Origin: Synchiropus splendidus
Taxonomy: Eukaryota; Chordata; Actinopteri; Syngnathiformes; Callionymidae
Reading direction: 5' to 3'
NCBI RefSeq assembly: GCF_027744825.2
Contig: NC_071338.1
Coordinates: 29,865,501-29,929,500 of the forward strand
DNA: 64,000 bases
The position numbers were made by a program, and so were the translations under genes. Each line of letters starts with the position of its first letter. Position 1 is the first letter of the stretch. Shown piece by piece: positions 10,956 to 24,686 of this stretch. The notes below the pieces were generated by a model that was given only the letters and a program-made list of their open reading frames with translations, was not told the DNA's origin and ran no database searches.

Positions 10956-13062
10956 AAACTGCAAACACATCAGGGGATATCTGCACCTTTAGTTGAGGAA
11001 CACGTTTCTAATCTGTAGAATTTTACTTTGTGTTTTCTGACACACAATCTTACACAGCCCTGAAGTTTCAAGACTGCTCCGAGAGAGGGGGTGTGGTTTA
11101 GAGGCAGCTCGGAACAAGCTTGCATTCTCATCACTTCAACTAGAGTGATCAGATTCAAACCATGTTCCAGGACGACTTCATCCCAGCGTTGGCAAATGCA
11201 GTTATAAAGCAAAGAAGCCAAAGAAGAGGGCCGGAGAATCTGAAACGTAGTGAGGCCAAAACGTACCATTCCACAAAATGGCCTTTGAGAAACGGAGAGA
11301 ACCAGGGACGGTGTCGGTCAGAAACTGGGTTCAAGGCTGGTAGCTGTCCGGTCCATTTACTCCAACGATGACGGTGAAAAATACGAAGCTTTATCTATGG
11401 TGTAATGATTTGTGTAGAGCAATTAAAGGCACAAACTTGAAAAGCACCCAGAGCCCAGACCTCCACCAATGAGCTACGTTCAAATGAGTTCACAAAGCAC
11501 AACATACCATGAAATCTATAAGACAAGGCTCTTGACTCAAGAATGATGTTGTCACTGAGCACACAAAAGGGAAATAGGAAGTTTGTTCAGTGGCAGAGGA
11601 ACATGGGCCTCAGCAGACCAAGAGTTCACCTGTGGTTCAGCAGAGCTTCTGACTTTTTTTAAAATTTATTTTATTTTATTTATCAACAACCACATCAGAA
11701 TTTGGCACCACAGTCACATGTAATTTGTTTCATTTAGTGATCCAAATATTTTGTTTTATTTTTTGTATTTTTATTTTTTTTATGAAGCTGAAAAACACTG
11801 CCAAAATTAAAGCATCTGTCAAGGTTTCTGAATGTGAATAAATTCAGTTATTGGATAAATATTATCTTGATATTAATCTTGATAACAGACAGATAAAGTT
11901 CCTAACCTGGTTGCTGAAGAGCCAGTGAGGAGGTCAACCAGAAACCTTGACAGGACTTGCGGAGTCATTATACTATAAAACTATGCAGCGTTTTGAACAC
12001 ATCTGCAGCCCGAGTGCTTATAAAACCAGCACCTCTGAGCATCTCAGTGTTTGTGTCTTCCCTCTTTGAAAAAGCCAGCATCAATTATGGCCAACTTTGC
12101 TGCCCCAACAGGAGCACACACAGCGTCATGGAACCAGCGGGGTATTTGACATTGCAGCTGAGATCGATGCGGGTGAGAACTACTGGTGTAAGAGTGACAA
12201 CAGAGTTACACGGCAAACCCTGTGGTGAAGAGCTTCCCATGGTGCTTCAGTCAATGGGAGCTAATGGTGTAAAAGACAGCTTCTCTGACTGTTGGCGTTC
12301 CCTCCATAGTCCAACTATCATACACTCAAAAATGTTGGACCGCAGGGCACCTTTACACACCTTTATCATGTAAGTACAGGTATAAGCTGCTCAGGTATGG
12401 TGGGAAAACACTGTGCTGTGTGGAAAAGGACAACACACTTGCAGAGCACGCGCCACTTATAAACAGAATCAATGCTGACACTGTCTTTTACATCAGGTCC
12501 CTGTCACTCGCCGCCTACTGAAGAGATGCAGGTCTGTTCTTCATATAAAGGTGTGGAGGCTCTTTCAATGTGCGTTCATATTAGTGCAAATGTATTCAAG
12601 TGTGTCCCACATTAAAGTCATCCTCTTATTTTCATCAAAGCAGCGCTCATTATGTTTACACCAAAACCCATTAAGTTCAGCCATCGCAACTGTTTGCACT
12701 TCAAACGGCGAATATGGTTCGTGTTCATATAGCTGCAACGCTTTTCATTAGTAAACAGCACAATCAAAAGGAAATCCAAATGAATTTATGAGCCTTTGGA
12801 GTGGCGCAGGGTTGCAACGTTCCGACACGGCTTACATAAATGCTTGTTGTTATTGATCGGTTCTTCGCTTATTGGTCTGATCAGACAATGTCAATCTACC
12901 GTCATAAGAAATGTTCAACAAGTGACTAGCAAAAAGTGTGCATTTAATATGTGCCTGTACCGAGTAAAATCCATCAAAAGAGATGAATGTACTGAGCACG
13001 TTTTCATGCAGAGACTGGTCAGACTAAGGCAACAGCTCAACTATCGGGTTTGCACTAGTTTG
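10956..13062. other. No recognised feature
   Basis: Two kilobases of mixed sequence, with AT-rich stretches at 11655-11800. The 138-codon frame at 11957-12373 shows no motif. Nothing repeats elsewhere in the window as far as I can see. Confidence 0.5.
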
Positions 13063-13228
13063 TATTGGGTGGTACCAATCCGATCCAGTATCCGGATTTG
13101 GCTCTGATTCCATTTTTTGACGGATTGGAAAGTGCTGATGCAACCAGCGAATATTTCCTATCCATGAGTCTGATGTTGTCATCGGAAATTTCACTGGTCT
13201 TCCAGCTCACTGCAAACTGTGGTATGGA

Positions 13229-13284
13229 CTCTCTCTCTCTCTCTCACTCTCTATATATATTTATCTCTCTCTCTCTCTCTCTCT
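13229..13284. repeat. (CT)n microsatellites with TA interruption
   Basis: Two CT runs are separated by tatatatatttat; this is the start of the compound array of copy A. Confidence 0.9.
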
Positions 13285-13285
13285 T

Positions 13286-13650
<365 letters not shown>

Positions 13651-13801
13651 ATTGTTTTTCTTTTTTTTTTTTTTTTACATGATTTCTGACTTTTATGACT
13701 TCCTTTCCTGGTTGAATACACAAAAATAATGACAAAATAATACAGTAAACTATCGGTATCTGCAGATATTCATATATCTGCGGGTCGTTGCATCCCCAAT
13801 C

Positions 13802-14626
13802 GAGCTTTGTTATTGAGTTATGTCGCCTACATGTTGGTGCAGTGACCTCTCGAGTCCTACTGGTTCAACTGTCAATAGAACTGTCAATAGGAATACTTTG
13901 CTAACAGCTAACAAGGAGACAAAGTACAATACACAATACATATTGGTGGATAGCTGTATTGGATTCTAAAAAGCACAAATAAAATAAATCATCCGGATGA
14001 TATTTCTCCTTGAAGCAAAGCCTTTGCCATATCTTTTCTTTGCCGTTTCACCGACACCTTCTCTCACATGAGCCACATTTACAAACAGATCAAGAAAAAA
14101 GGGTCAGATTTAGCTTTTATATACTGGACACGTCAAAACAAATGCCAATAAAAGCAAATGTGTGAAGTTTAAAATCTACAAAAAATCAATGCAGCAGCTG
14201 AACAGTAGGTGACCTGTCAAGCATCAAGCATCATGATGGGAAAATGGGCAACAAATAACTAGGACCAGGGTAATGGAGCGTAGCAACATGCACGGCACGC
14301 AGAATTCAAATAACAGTTTAGAAATGAAGCAAAGGAGGGTTCTTCAGTCTAGCGTGGGCGTTATTCAAATGAAGTCTATATTTGCTTTGTGTTTGCTAAT
14401 TCCGTCCGCACCAAAAGGGCTTGGCGGGAAAACTTTTAATGAGCGCCAGCAGAAAAAGCAACATCCTTTTAAAACCGCAAAATCTTTCTCAGGGCAGCAC
14501 AATTCAAGCGCTTTCCAACGGAATCAAGTTTGTATTATACAAAGAAGATCTGAGCAGTTTAGAAAGGGCTGAAGTGAAAAGGCAAACAATGAACAGTTAT
14601 AGAATCTGAGACGGCCATTTTTGTGC
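13802..14626. other. No recognised feature
   Basis: This is the spacer between the two copies of the GATA/GACA repeat. It shares no sequence with the copies. The 99-codon frame at 14273-14572 has no motif. Confidence 0.5.
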
Positions 14627-14805
14627 AGATCTGACCGCTGTAGTTGGGTGGTACCAATCCGATCCAATATCGGATTTGGCTCTGATTCCATTTTTTGACG
14701 GATTGGAAAGTGCTGATGCAACCAGCGAATATTTCCTATCCATGAGTCTGATGTTGTCATCGGAAATTTCACTGGTCTTCCAGCTCACTGCAAACCGTGG
14801 TATGG

Positions 14806-15026
14806 ACTCTCTCTCTCTCTCGCTCTCTCTCTATATATATATTTATCTCTCTCTCTCTCTCTCGCTCTCTCTCTATATATATATTTATCTCTCTCTCTCT
14901 CTCTCGCTCTCTCTCTATATATATATTTATCTCTCTCTCTCTCTCTCGCTCTCTCTCTATATATATATTTATCTCTCTCTCTCTCTCGCTCTCTCTCTAT
15001 ATATATATTTATCTCTCTCTCTCTCT
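14806..15026. repeat. 42-bp minisatellite built of CT and TA runs
   Basis: Five near-identical units each contain a CT run, a single CG step (ctcgctct), a second CT run, tatatatata and ttta. The ttta marks fall near 14842, 14884, 14926, 14968 and 15008. Copy A has only one such unit, so the block was amplified in copy B. Confidence 0.85.
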
Positions 15027-15285
<259 letters not shown>

Positions 15286-15429
15286 GTTTTTTTAGTTAGT
15301 TTAGTTTTTTTTTACATGATTTCTGACTTTTATGACTTCCTTTCCTGGTTGAATACACAAAAATAATGACAAAATAATACAGCAAACTATCGGTATCTGC
15401 AGATATTCATAGATCTGACCGCTGTAGTT

Positions 15430-16463
15430 CTTGTGGGAGTCTTGTGGGATGAGACGGAAACGGAACGTCGTTGTATCATGACTCTCGTCCAGGTAGACAC
15501 GAAAGACATTACAGGAAGGACATAGATGAGAATAGAGAACAAGAGGCAGAAGGAGGTAGAAAAAAGCAGCTCCCAAACTAGGATCCTGTGAGGGGTGATT
15601 TGGGGAAAAACACCTCAGCACATGAACATCGACCCTGATATCTCTCACATGTTCGCCAACTCTGGGTGTCTTGGGCGACTCCTGGTGCCTCTCTTGGCTG
15701 ACTCCATTTCGAACCCATCTATAAAGGACGACTTCAGAGATGGGGTCTGCTCTCGCCTCCTGAAGTTCCGTCCCAAGTTTGCGCCGGCCATTTAGACAGA
15801 TGAATGATAGAGGAGTGGAGTGTAACAGCACACCAGAGGTCCCTCAGCACGTGATCCTTTCTTTTTGCGTCTCACCAAGGTGACGACAGAACTCACGCCA
15901 CAGTCTGCGAAGAAGCCTCGCATGAAGTCAGCAAGATTGGGGAGCTGGGGGAAGTGTTCCTAATGGATTACACAGCAGTCTGAGTGTGATGGAGAGTGGG
16001 ACGCGGCGGGTGCGCAGACTCCTAACAGGATGAACTCACAGTCATTTGACAGCATTGCAGACGTTTAACTTGTGCCGTGTAGCACGGGTGCAGCCCCCCG
16101 GCGGCCCCTCGGGGTGAGGATGTTGCTTTAGGGAGGCGGCGTGATGTGTAAGGGTGTGTGTTTTACTAGTTGTTTACCACAAGTCGGGGAAGCCTATTGC
16201 CCGATGCAGTCACGCTTTGTCTGGCACTGCTGGGGGTGGTCAGGTCTATGGCTGCCTCTGGTGTGACTGCTTCTTCTTCCACCACACATCCAGTGCTGCC
16301 ATGTCACACCATTCACCTGGCCTCATGCATAGCTGTCACTCACGCAAAGCCAAGAGCCGGGCATTTCAGTCGTGGTGTCATATGGTTTTGGACATTAGAA
16401 CAGAATTGTTTAAAGTTGAATCTGTCACTGCCTGATCTGGTCCACCTGCCTGATCTGGTCCCG
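15430..16463. other. No recognised feature
   Basis: The 176-codon minus-strand frame that overlaps 15301-15831 includes repeat sequence and shows no known domain. A short GC-rich patch lies at 16090-16145. A stretch at 16415-16440 (gaatctgtcactgcctgatc) recurs in reverse orientation near 17340-17380. Confidence 0.45.
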
Positions 16464-17566
16464 TGGAGATTCCGGTCCTGGAACCGCAAGTTAGTAACGG
16501 ATGGCTATAGCACATTATTATATCGCAAAATATTGTGAACTTTGTTTTTCGAAAAATAGTCTACATTTAACATCATGAAATTTTACATTTTAATCTGATA
16601 TTGTATTTTTTTTTTAAAGCTAGCATTACTGAATAAATTCTTAAAAACTTCACCCTCCTCCAATACATTCAACCTGTGCAATGCATTGCTTCCGATACAT
16701 TACAGCACATCTGGGCAAATTGCGGCTGGGGGCCAGATGCGGCCCGATGCCTGTATTTTCGTGGCCCTTTTGACGACAGACTAAAACTATGACTGATGTG
16801 GTGCAATTTTTCTGCCTTTGTTTTTCTTCCCATCCTTCATGTTTCTGTTTTAAGACTAAAATTTTCTTCTTTTCATTGGCCATTTTTGTGTGTTCTTCTT
16901 GTTCCTCAACATACCGGAGGAATATTGAAAATATATTTTAAAATAAACGTCCTTTTTATCTGGAATGTCCGGTCCATAGTTATGCTGATTTATATTCAAA
17001 TTAAACGTATATGAAATGAAATATTTCAATAGGTTTCTATTTCCACTTCTTAAGATCCTTACTTACATTTAATGTTTTTAGGTTCATTTTGTCCTTGTTA
17101 CTCACCTATGTTTTTTCATATTTTTCCATCATGTTTTGTAGTCATTGCTCTCTTCTTTTTGATGATGGCTCCTCACAACAGTTACAGTTTCTAATGTGGC
17201 CCTTTAGGAAGTTAAATTGCCCACCTCTGCGTGACAGAGTGTATGGCAAACATTTCTCCTCACATTTGTTTCACATAGAAGGAGCAGGTGTGAGCTCTTC
17301 TGCCTCTTTATATACTTGTCCTGAACAAGGTTTTGGCAGGAATGGATCAGATCGGGAAGCGACAGATTCGACTGTGACAACGTGACGACAACATCATGAG
17401 ATAAACACTGGTGCGCACAAGACGTCACCATGAATACTCGCGCATGCGTGTAGTTATCTTCAGGTTCGATATGAGTTGAGCAGCGCATGCGCACACATGT
17501 AAACGTCAGCTGGTAGAACCCGCGCGTGTGAGTTACCAACGTCCGGTTCCAGTACCAGAATTTCCA
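16464..17566. mobile_element. Possible TIR element hosting a hAT-type MITE
   Basis: The left end TGGAGATTCCGGTCCTGG and the reverse complement of the right end TGGAAATTCTGGTACTGG match over about 35 bp (16464-16498 against 17532-17566). The pair encloses the hAT-like element at 16706-17229. No target duplication was found, and an additional shared block lies outside the left end, so the exact structure is uncertain. Confidence 0.45.
16706..17229. mobile_element. hAT-type non-autonomous element, 524 bp
   Basis: The left end reads cacatctgggcaaattgcgg and then gggggccagat. The complement of the right end reads cagaggtgggcaattt and then aagggccacat, the usual fish hAT terminus. Flanks cattacag (16698-16705) and cgtgacag (17230-17237) match at 6 of 8, fitting an 8-bp hAT target duplication. 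The interior is AT-rich with no transposase. Confidence 0.7.
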
Positions 17567-17570
17567 GACC

Positions 17571-19461
17571 ACTTGGCTTTAAAATAAGCTTTTAGACAGA
17601 AAAAAAATGCAACGTCAAAAAAGAAAATCCAGTAGAAATAAAATAGAACCACCTTGCCATTGTTTAAAACCACATAAGCCTGGCAATAATTTAGAGACAA
17701 TGTCTGGAAATACAAGCAATGTTTTACATGTAAATATATACTACTTATTGAAAAAAGTCATGTTACTTATTTTTGGTGATCTCTAGCATTCAGCAGCTAT
17801 CACTTTCATCACACTCAATTTTTGAACTGGACTTAAATGGACATACCAGGTACAATTTTTGTTACATGTAAATATGACATTTTTTTCTTCTATTTTCTGT
17901 ATGATCATTTTCTATTGCTACTGAGCGGGTAGCATGCAGCCAATAGAGCAGTAGCTCACGAAGAAAGAGGAGAACATCAAAGTCCTGTCTGTCTTTTAAC
18001 TTTTTTTTTTTTTTTTTTTTTGGTAAAACAACTTGTCAGTGAAACAAGAGACGAATTCCTGGCTGGTTTTAATGTCAGTTTATTTGTTAATCACATCTGC
18101 TGGCCTGCGATTAAAGATGGTACGTTCACTGCGCGTGCGTGTGTGTGTCTGCCTGGCGCTGAGAAAGTGTCTCGGAACAGGCTTAAACAGAACCCCTGCA
18201 GGTTGTCAGATATTCAGCGAACATGGAACATCCCATAATAACCTGTTCTTCGTGGTAGACCATGAAATGAAGATGATCTGCTGCACACTTGCTTGGACAT
18301 GTACACACACATACACACGTTCCTCTCATACCCTCTTACCTTACATTTCTGTGACTTTTTTCTCGCACCCTTGCACACGTGTGTGTGTATGTGTGCGACT
18401 GCGAGTCTATACATTATGCAAAGTTCCTTTAAAGGGATTCCAAGTCAGTCAAGTCCCCGAACAGCGGAGGGAACTCAGCTTGCCTGGGGAATAAAAAACG
18501 TACACTCTGCCTCTTTCTTTGAGTGTGTGGATGAGTGTGTAAACATGTGCCAGTGGGAAGTAGGAGGGGAGTGGTGAGACTTTGAAGATGGCGTTTCCAT
18601 TTAGTCCGAAACTTCAAGGTGGCAATGGAAGTAGCGGTGTTATTTTCCTCTACTTTCTTCTGAACGCACACGAGTGGCACACGCTGAACTGCTGGCTACC
18701 AATTACACATGTATTCTACTGAGAATTATGCTTTAAATGTTGAATTGTGATATTGCAGCCTTTTTTAAATGAATAAAATCTACGAAATAATAAAATCATT
18801 TTCATTTGAAATCACTTAACCTATCTTGACCATCCGTGGTGGACAAAACGTCATATCACAATTTTCATGGCAGATATCTTGAGATCTTTTTTTTTCTTCA
18901 AGCAGAGGTTTGCCACTCCACTGCCATAGCTTTATATGCAGGTCGAGCAGAGGAAAGTGATGTAGTTGCTATAGCGTTACTAACATCTTGAATGCTCTTA
19001 TCTCAAAATAGATACGATAGAAACAATCTCCTCCTCATCATGTCTCCGCGTTTCTTGGTAACTTCAACATTTGTCACCCGACATCTTGATATGGCTGGTC
19101 TCACTAAAGTCCTGCAAAGCTTTCCTTTCTGTCTATAGTAGTAGTAGTAGAAGTATGAACTTAAAAAAAATCATTTCATATTGACAGAAATATGACTGGT
19201 GGGACAAGCCACAGTTCATTTCAGTTCCATCTGGAAGGACTCTACAGTGTCATCATTCACTTGTCCTGCCAGGCTTCTTACAGCAGCTGTCACACACAAA
19301 CCTTGACTCCATGTAACATGACATACGAGTCATGAAAAAAAAGCAAAAAAACTTCCATATGATTTTTTTGCAAGATGCCTGGTATAGTTTTAGCTATCCA
19401 GCTACAATGGTCTCATCACCGTACATACCATGATTATTAAAAGTATTATGATTATTGTAAG
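17571..19461. other. No recognised feature
   Basis: A poly-T run lies at 18001-18021. A TG-rich stretch spans 18118-18400. Open frames between 18020 and 18680 have no motif. Nothing here repeats a named family. Confidence 0.5.
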
Positions 19462-19462
19462 T

Positions 19463-19566
19463 AGGGATGCACCAATACCAGTTTACCGAGTAGTGTACAA
19501 ATAATTGTACTTGAGTACTCACAGATACAAAGTATTTACCCAGGTAAAGTATCTGCTCATCCCTTT
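19463..19566. mobile_element. Small hAT-like MITE (agggatgcacc type)
   Basis: The left end agggatgcaccaatacc and the complement of the right end agggatgagcagatac form short inverted repeats around a 100-bp core rich in gagtac and agtac motifs. This is the pattern of the abundant fish repeats with GGGATGCACCGATA ends. Confidence 0.55.
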
Positions 19567-19568
19567 GT

Positions 19569-19660
19569 TCTTCTTCTCCTTCTTCTTCTTCTTCTTCTTC
19601 TTCTTCTTCTTCTTCGTATTATTATTATTATTATTGTTATTATATTGTTATTATTATTAT
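19569..19660. repeat. (CTT)n followed by (ATT)n microsatellite
   Basis: About 15 CTT units (19569-19615) run into an interrupted ATT tract. Confidence 0.95.
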
Positions 19661-21238
19661 ACAAAATTTGTGTAATAAGCGAAGGACAATCACTCGGCAT
19701 CACTGGGTCTTTTACAACTCTATCTGTCCCGAGCATTTCTTCTCAGGATCTCATCTATTCATGAGCACCAGCGCTTGACAAATCTTTCCATCACAAAAGC
19801 TCTACATTTGCACGAAGCACAGTTTCCTTTTGGCCCCAATTATTTTCTTTAGAACATATCAGACGACTTATAATGGTTCTCAGTAAAAATGAGTTTTGTC
19901 TTTTACAATAATGCGCTGAACAGAACAGATCATCTCTGAAAAGGTCTGCACTGATTGACAGTGGTGACAAAGGAAAAAAAAAAAAAAAGAACTGTGAAAA
20001 TGTTGTAATTGATGGAAAATAGATGGGAAAAAGGGGAGAAGATGCAGAGATGTGTGAAACTTTTTAACAGCTAAGAGCTCTTTATATTGGTAAGCTGGAG
20101 ATCAGTCCACCCACTAAGCTGCCATTGTAAACTACATTAATTTAGTTTTAAGGGAAACAAACACTAATAAAGTCTTGGGGATAAACTTTTAACCATATAA
20201 AGCACATGATGAGGACATTTCTGGTGTCACTTGTGTAGCTGCTGCGTGTTGTCTTCAGCTATAACAATGCACATGGAAGAGAAAAATCTTTCTGTCACCA
20301 AGATTTCTCATTCTTCGCCGCTCATTCTTCTGTGTTACGGTGCGACGCCGATTCACAGCTTAGATGCTTACGGCGCATCAGACAAAACAAAGTCAGAACA
20401 TGCGAGACAGAACAAAGGGCAGCTCCAGATCGCAAAGAGTGACACGTAGCATGAATGCATTCGACGGATTAGCTTCAGATTAGTCACCACTTGCTCAGTC
20501 AAACTTGACGGCTTCCACTCAGATCTACCGCAAATCCATCGCCGTCTTCGCTCACGCGCTTTGACACTTAGTTTGAAGTGCAGTTTGAAGTTAGAAGTTG
20601 CCCAAGTCTTGGTACGAAAACCAGACACGAGTAAACATGTAAACTCAAGCGTTGGTTTGTAATAACATCTAATGACGTCTCAATCGATTCTGATTTCCAT
20701 TTTGTAAAGGCGATAACTTGATGTGCTTTCCATCATCCTGCAAGTTTGATCCGACTGAAAGATTTCATGTCAAAACAAAGTCTGGAGAGCGTATTTCATG
20801 CTTTCATCTCATTTCAAATTGAATCTACCCGCATCACTCGATCCAAAATGTACTTCTAACAGGAATTCACAGAGGTTAAAAGTCATCACAACATGACAGA
20901 AAAATCCTGAGCACAAATTTGACGGCCGCACTTTGCCACAGTGCGAGTCAAATGAAACGGATCACAGAAAACACGAGTGCTGCTTTGACTACGACTGTGA
21001 GCCAAAGTCACAATGCTCTTGAAATGAAGTGGGGTTTTGTTTGGTGAAATCTGAGGCTCTGAATTCTACCTTGACAAATACAGCCAGTAAAAGCAAAGTC
21101 ATATGGAACTAGGACAAGGCAGAGAAATAAAACGAAATGGGGACTATTATATTGCCGTGTTATTTAAGACACGGGACGCCACATGCAGGTGGTGATAGAT
21201 TCTTCAATTCGAGCCTCGGTGGGGAGCCTCATTTTATC
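19661..21238. other. No recognised feature
   Basis: Unique-looking sequence with an A run at 19975-19988; open frames at 20231-20628 have no motif. Confidence 0.5.
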
Positions 21239-21310
21239 AGATGCTGTAATCCCTCAATCGTCGTGAGGGATGTTCCAGACCCCCCTGCGATAAGTGAGAA
21301 CCAACCTCCA
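21239..21310. mobile_element. Fragment of a dispersed DNA repeat (gcgataagtgagaa type)
   Basis: The words gttccagacccccctgcgataagtgagaa belong to a repeat found widely in animal genomes, usually with cgcgataagcgaaaatcc. Only a short core is present, directly before the LINE end. Confidence 0.35.
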
Positions 21311-21341
21311 ACTGGAAACCGACAACTACATATTCCATTCC

Positions 21342-21872
21342 TTCCTTCTTCTGCCGCTTATCCTGGGTCGGGTCGCGGAGGCAGCATTCGGAGCAGGGAA
21401 GCCCAAACTTTCCGATCCGCACAAACCTCCTCCAGCTCTTCCCGGGGGATCCCGAGGCGTTCCCAGGCCAGAGCGGAGACATCATCTCTCCAGCGAGTCC
21501 TGGGTCTTCCCCGGGGTCTCCTCCCGGTAGGACATGCCCGGAACACCTCCCCAGGGAGGCGTCCAGGGGGCATCCGGATCAGATGCCCGAGCCACCTCAG
21601 CTGGTTCCTCTGGATGTGGAGGAGCAGCGGCTCCACCCTGAGCTCCTCCCGGGTGACCCAACTCCTCACCCTATCTCTAAGGGTGCGCCCAGCCACCCTG
21701 CGGAGGAAACTCATCTCAGCCGCTTGTATCCGCCATCTCATCCTTTCGGTCATGACCCAAAGCTCGTGACCATAGGTGAGGGTGGGAACGTAGATCGATC
21801 GCTAAAGCGAGAGCTTCGTCTTGTGACTCAGCTCCCTCTTCACCACGACCACGATACAGCGATCGGACATAT
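21342..21872 (-). mobile_element. RTE/Rex-like LINE, ORF2 C-terminus (copy 1)
   Basis: The minus strand holds an uninterrupted 131-residue frame (21753-21358) with AAEMSFLRRVAGRTLRDRV, RNQLRWLGHLIRMPPGRLP, GEVFRACPTGRRPRGRPRT, RWRDDVSALAWERLG and RMLPPRPDPG. This is the conserved tail of a fish non-LTR retrotransposon ORF2. Upstream sequence (to about 21872) continues the same family in a degraded frame. The 3' side ends at a gcggcagaagaagg-type tail. The clade is inferred (RTE/Rex3-type). Confidence 0.85.
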
Positions 21873-23122
21873 TCCATTGTATTCCCTTAATACCTACCGA
21901 GCCTCGACAAACCCTCACCCCTTCATAATCCTCTGCCTTCCTTTAACAAGGCTCCGCCATGGTGAGCAAGTGGTCGACAGGAAGCGGTTGACAGGTCAGA
22001 GAGTCTCAAAAGGTTGCATTGACTTGAAAACGCAAAGTCAAACTTGAATGCAGAGAGGTCAGATGTTGAATTCCGAGACAGGCGGCTCATTGATGCGACT
22101 TCGCTCCACACGCAGTGCCCAGGGTTCTGAAAAGTGTGCTCCGATTGTCCACTCTCATCCATCACTGCACCAAATCACAAATCGTTATTTTATATTTTAC
22201 ATTACACTCACCACGATACTATAAAGTTTAAAAACCGGCTCTTTTGAAGGCATCTCTCCGAGAATGACTCACATTTGAATAGGATATTAAAGCATTGAAT
22301 TTAAACTCCGTATTCACGACGAAAGTCAGAACCCGCAAATACAAGGCTCGTGTCAAGAAGGTTTTAATTCTCTTTTTTTTTTTTTTTTTGCGTAATATCT
22401 TGACCTTTTGGTTTCATTAATGGTAGGGCACAGACTCTATGACACAAGCTCCATCATGTATGGCAACAACTGAATCAATGAATGAAAATTGAGAGTTCAA
22501 AGCCAAATATTTTCAGTAGTTCACAAAAACACACATCTTTATTTTATTTGTTTTTGGCACCTGTGGTTGTGACAATCGAGCTTCACACTCATCTGAATCA
22601 CTGCGTAATTTATGGTACCATATGGAAGCACTTTTATTTTATTCTGTTTTTTTGTATACACAGAAAGGCAACACATTGTTTCCGCTTTCTAAATGTGTTC
22701 ACTTCATGTCAGTGACCCTTTAACAACTGCTCCTAAGCCAGACCAAAGGGCACAGTTTGGCCCATTAAGTTTAGATACTGTACTGCACTGACTCACTTTC
22801 TAACCAGCCACAACCTGCTCCACAGACCTGCATTGACCAAGAGCATCTCACCCACCAGTGTCAGTTTGATATCCCCTTTAAGAGAACAGTGTTCAGCAGA
22901 CAAACACCACAGCTTTATGTGAATTGAAAGGCCACAACCCAGTGAGCGCCTGTCATCAACACAGATGCAGTGCCCCTGACCCAACACTAGGAGTCCAAGT
23001 TAATCCTAGCAATCCATGCAGGCATTCCCTCTTTTGCTATGTGCACTCATTACACTGTATAAACCCCATATATAGGGGCTTCACCTTGGCCTTGACCTCC
23101 AATGCCCCACTGATATATTTAG
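21873..23122. other. No recognised feature
   Basis: A poly-T run lies at 22372-22390. Otherwise unrecognised intronic sequence. Confidence 0.5.
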
Positions 23123-23316
23123 TAGTGATGGACTTGTGAGGCTTCACGAAACAGTGTCCTCATTTTCCACCGGAGTCCATTCCCGCTCAGAGTCCACCGG
23201 GTGTCACTCCCTGCTCTAAAATCTTTGGCATTTCAATGGAACCGTCCAAAGAGCGCCATCTACTGGGCTCTGAAAATAAAAACACTGTTTCATGAAGCCT
23301 CATCAGCTCATCACTA
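23123..23316. mobile_element. MITE family A copy 2
   Basis: The ends are tagtgatggacttgtgagg and cctcatcagctcatcacta, each followed inward by cacgaaacagtgtc or its complement. The right arm has AGCGCCATCTACTGG (23252-23266), a CTCF-like core with one change. Confidence 0.8.
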
Positions 23317-24644
23317 ATATTTGGAATGTTTGACAGATGCTTTCAATCTGTGGATGTGGCCAAGTCAAATTTCTTATTGTGAAAATTATGTGTAAATTTC
23401 CAACAATTTATGATGAAACTAAACACAGCGCAATATAAATCAAAATCAGCAGCGACATGATGACGTCACCCTTCGACCCAAACCAAGATGACGCGAACAG
23501 GAAGGCCGCCACATCACGGAGGAATGGAACTGTTGGTTTAGGAAGTGAGTCAAGGAAACTTCTCCAGCAATAAAAGTGCAACCTCAGGACAAGAACTTCC
23601 CTGTTATTATTGTCTCTGCTCTTGTTTTGCACTTGTCGTGTTTTGGATCTCTGGAGTTTAGTTCTGATATTTAGGGTTCATGATTCATAGATGGACTGTT
23701 ATTCAAGCTTTACAGAACACAGGCGTGTTTGAGTGTGTACGTGCCTTTAAAAGGTCAAACGAAGCAAAGCCACTGCGCTCAGTCAAGCAGGCACGAAGTG
23801 TCTTGGGTGGTTTTGTGCACGCCAGCAGACACTTCCGCCAACAGGCAACGTTACCAAGCACAAGACGTTCATAAATAAAGTTGTGAGCGGGAGACTGGGA
23901 TGAGTGTCGGTCACACCGCCGCTCGATCATCTTCCACTTTTAAAGATCGATACAAAGTATCTCACTTCTTCAACAACTCCTCTGGTTCAAGATGATGAAC
24001 ACGCAGTTTAAAAAAAGACAATTAGGAAGTCGGCAAGGAGTCAAGCCGCACCGCATCAGGGGGAATGACTCCCCGTTTCTTTATTCCATCCAGACATTGT
24101 CCTGTTGCTGAGCTCAAATTCCGCTGGCTAAAACAATTATCACTCACTTAGGAAAACCAAATATTCGGCGAGTTTCATTTCACTATAGAAATTGAGTAGA
24201 TCTATTCATGTATGCTAACTTTGCCAGCGGGGGCTAACAATGTTAGATATCTGGAGATAAGGGAATCCATTTGAATAATTGAGGTTAAAGCATCCCTTTG
24301 CATTAAAATTCATAAGCACACAGAGGAACAGATTGATTTTTATGTTTTCACTGGTTCCAAAACATTATAGATGGTATAAAACACTAAATGGTGGAGGTAG
24401 ACGGTTCTACAGCCCTGAGCCTCGCATATAAATAACTACACACTTTCAGTAATAGTGCTGCATACGATCATTTTTATGAACTTTTTCTTGAGGTGCTTCT
24501 AGCTATAGCACACAGATGCGCTTTCATTTTATTTTTTATTTTTATTTGTATCCATTTATGTTGTTCCTTTCAATATATCTGCATATGTTCATTCATAATG
24601 ACAAAAGTATTATTATTATTATTATTATTATGATTATTATTATG

Positions 24645-24686
<42 letters not shown>

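Noticed and set aside
15301..15831. 176-codon minus-strand frame
   Set aside because: Its end lies in the duplicated repeat and no domain was found in the remainder.
21137..21769. 210-codon plus-strand frame
   Set aside because: It is the antisense shadow of the RTE-like LINE coding end, which is conserved on the minus strand.
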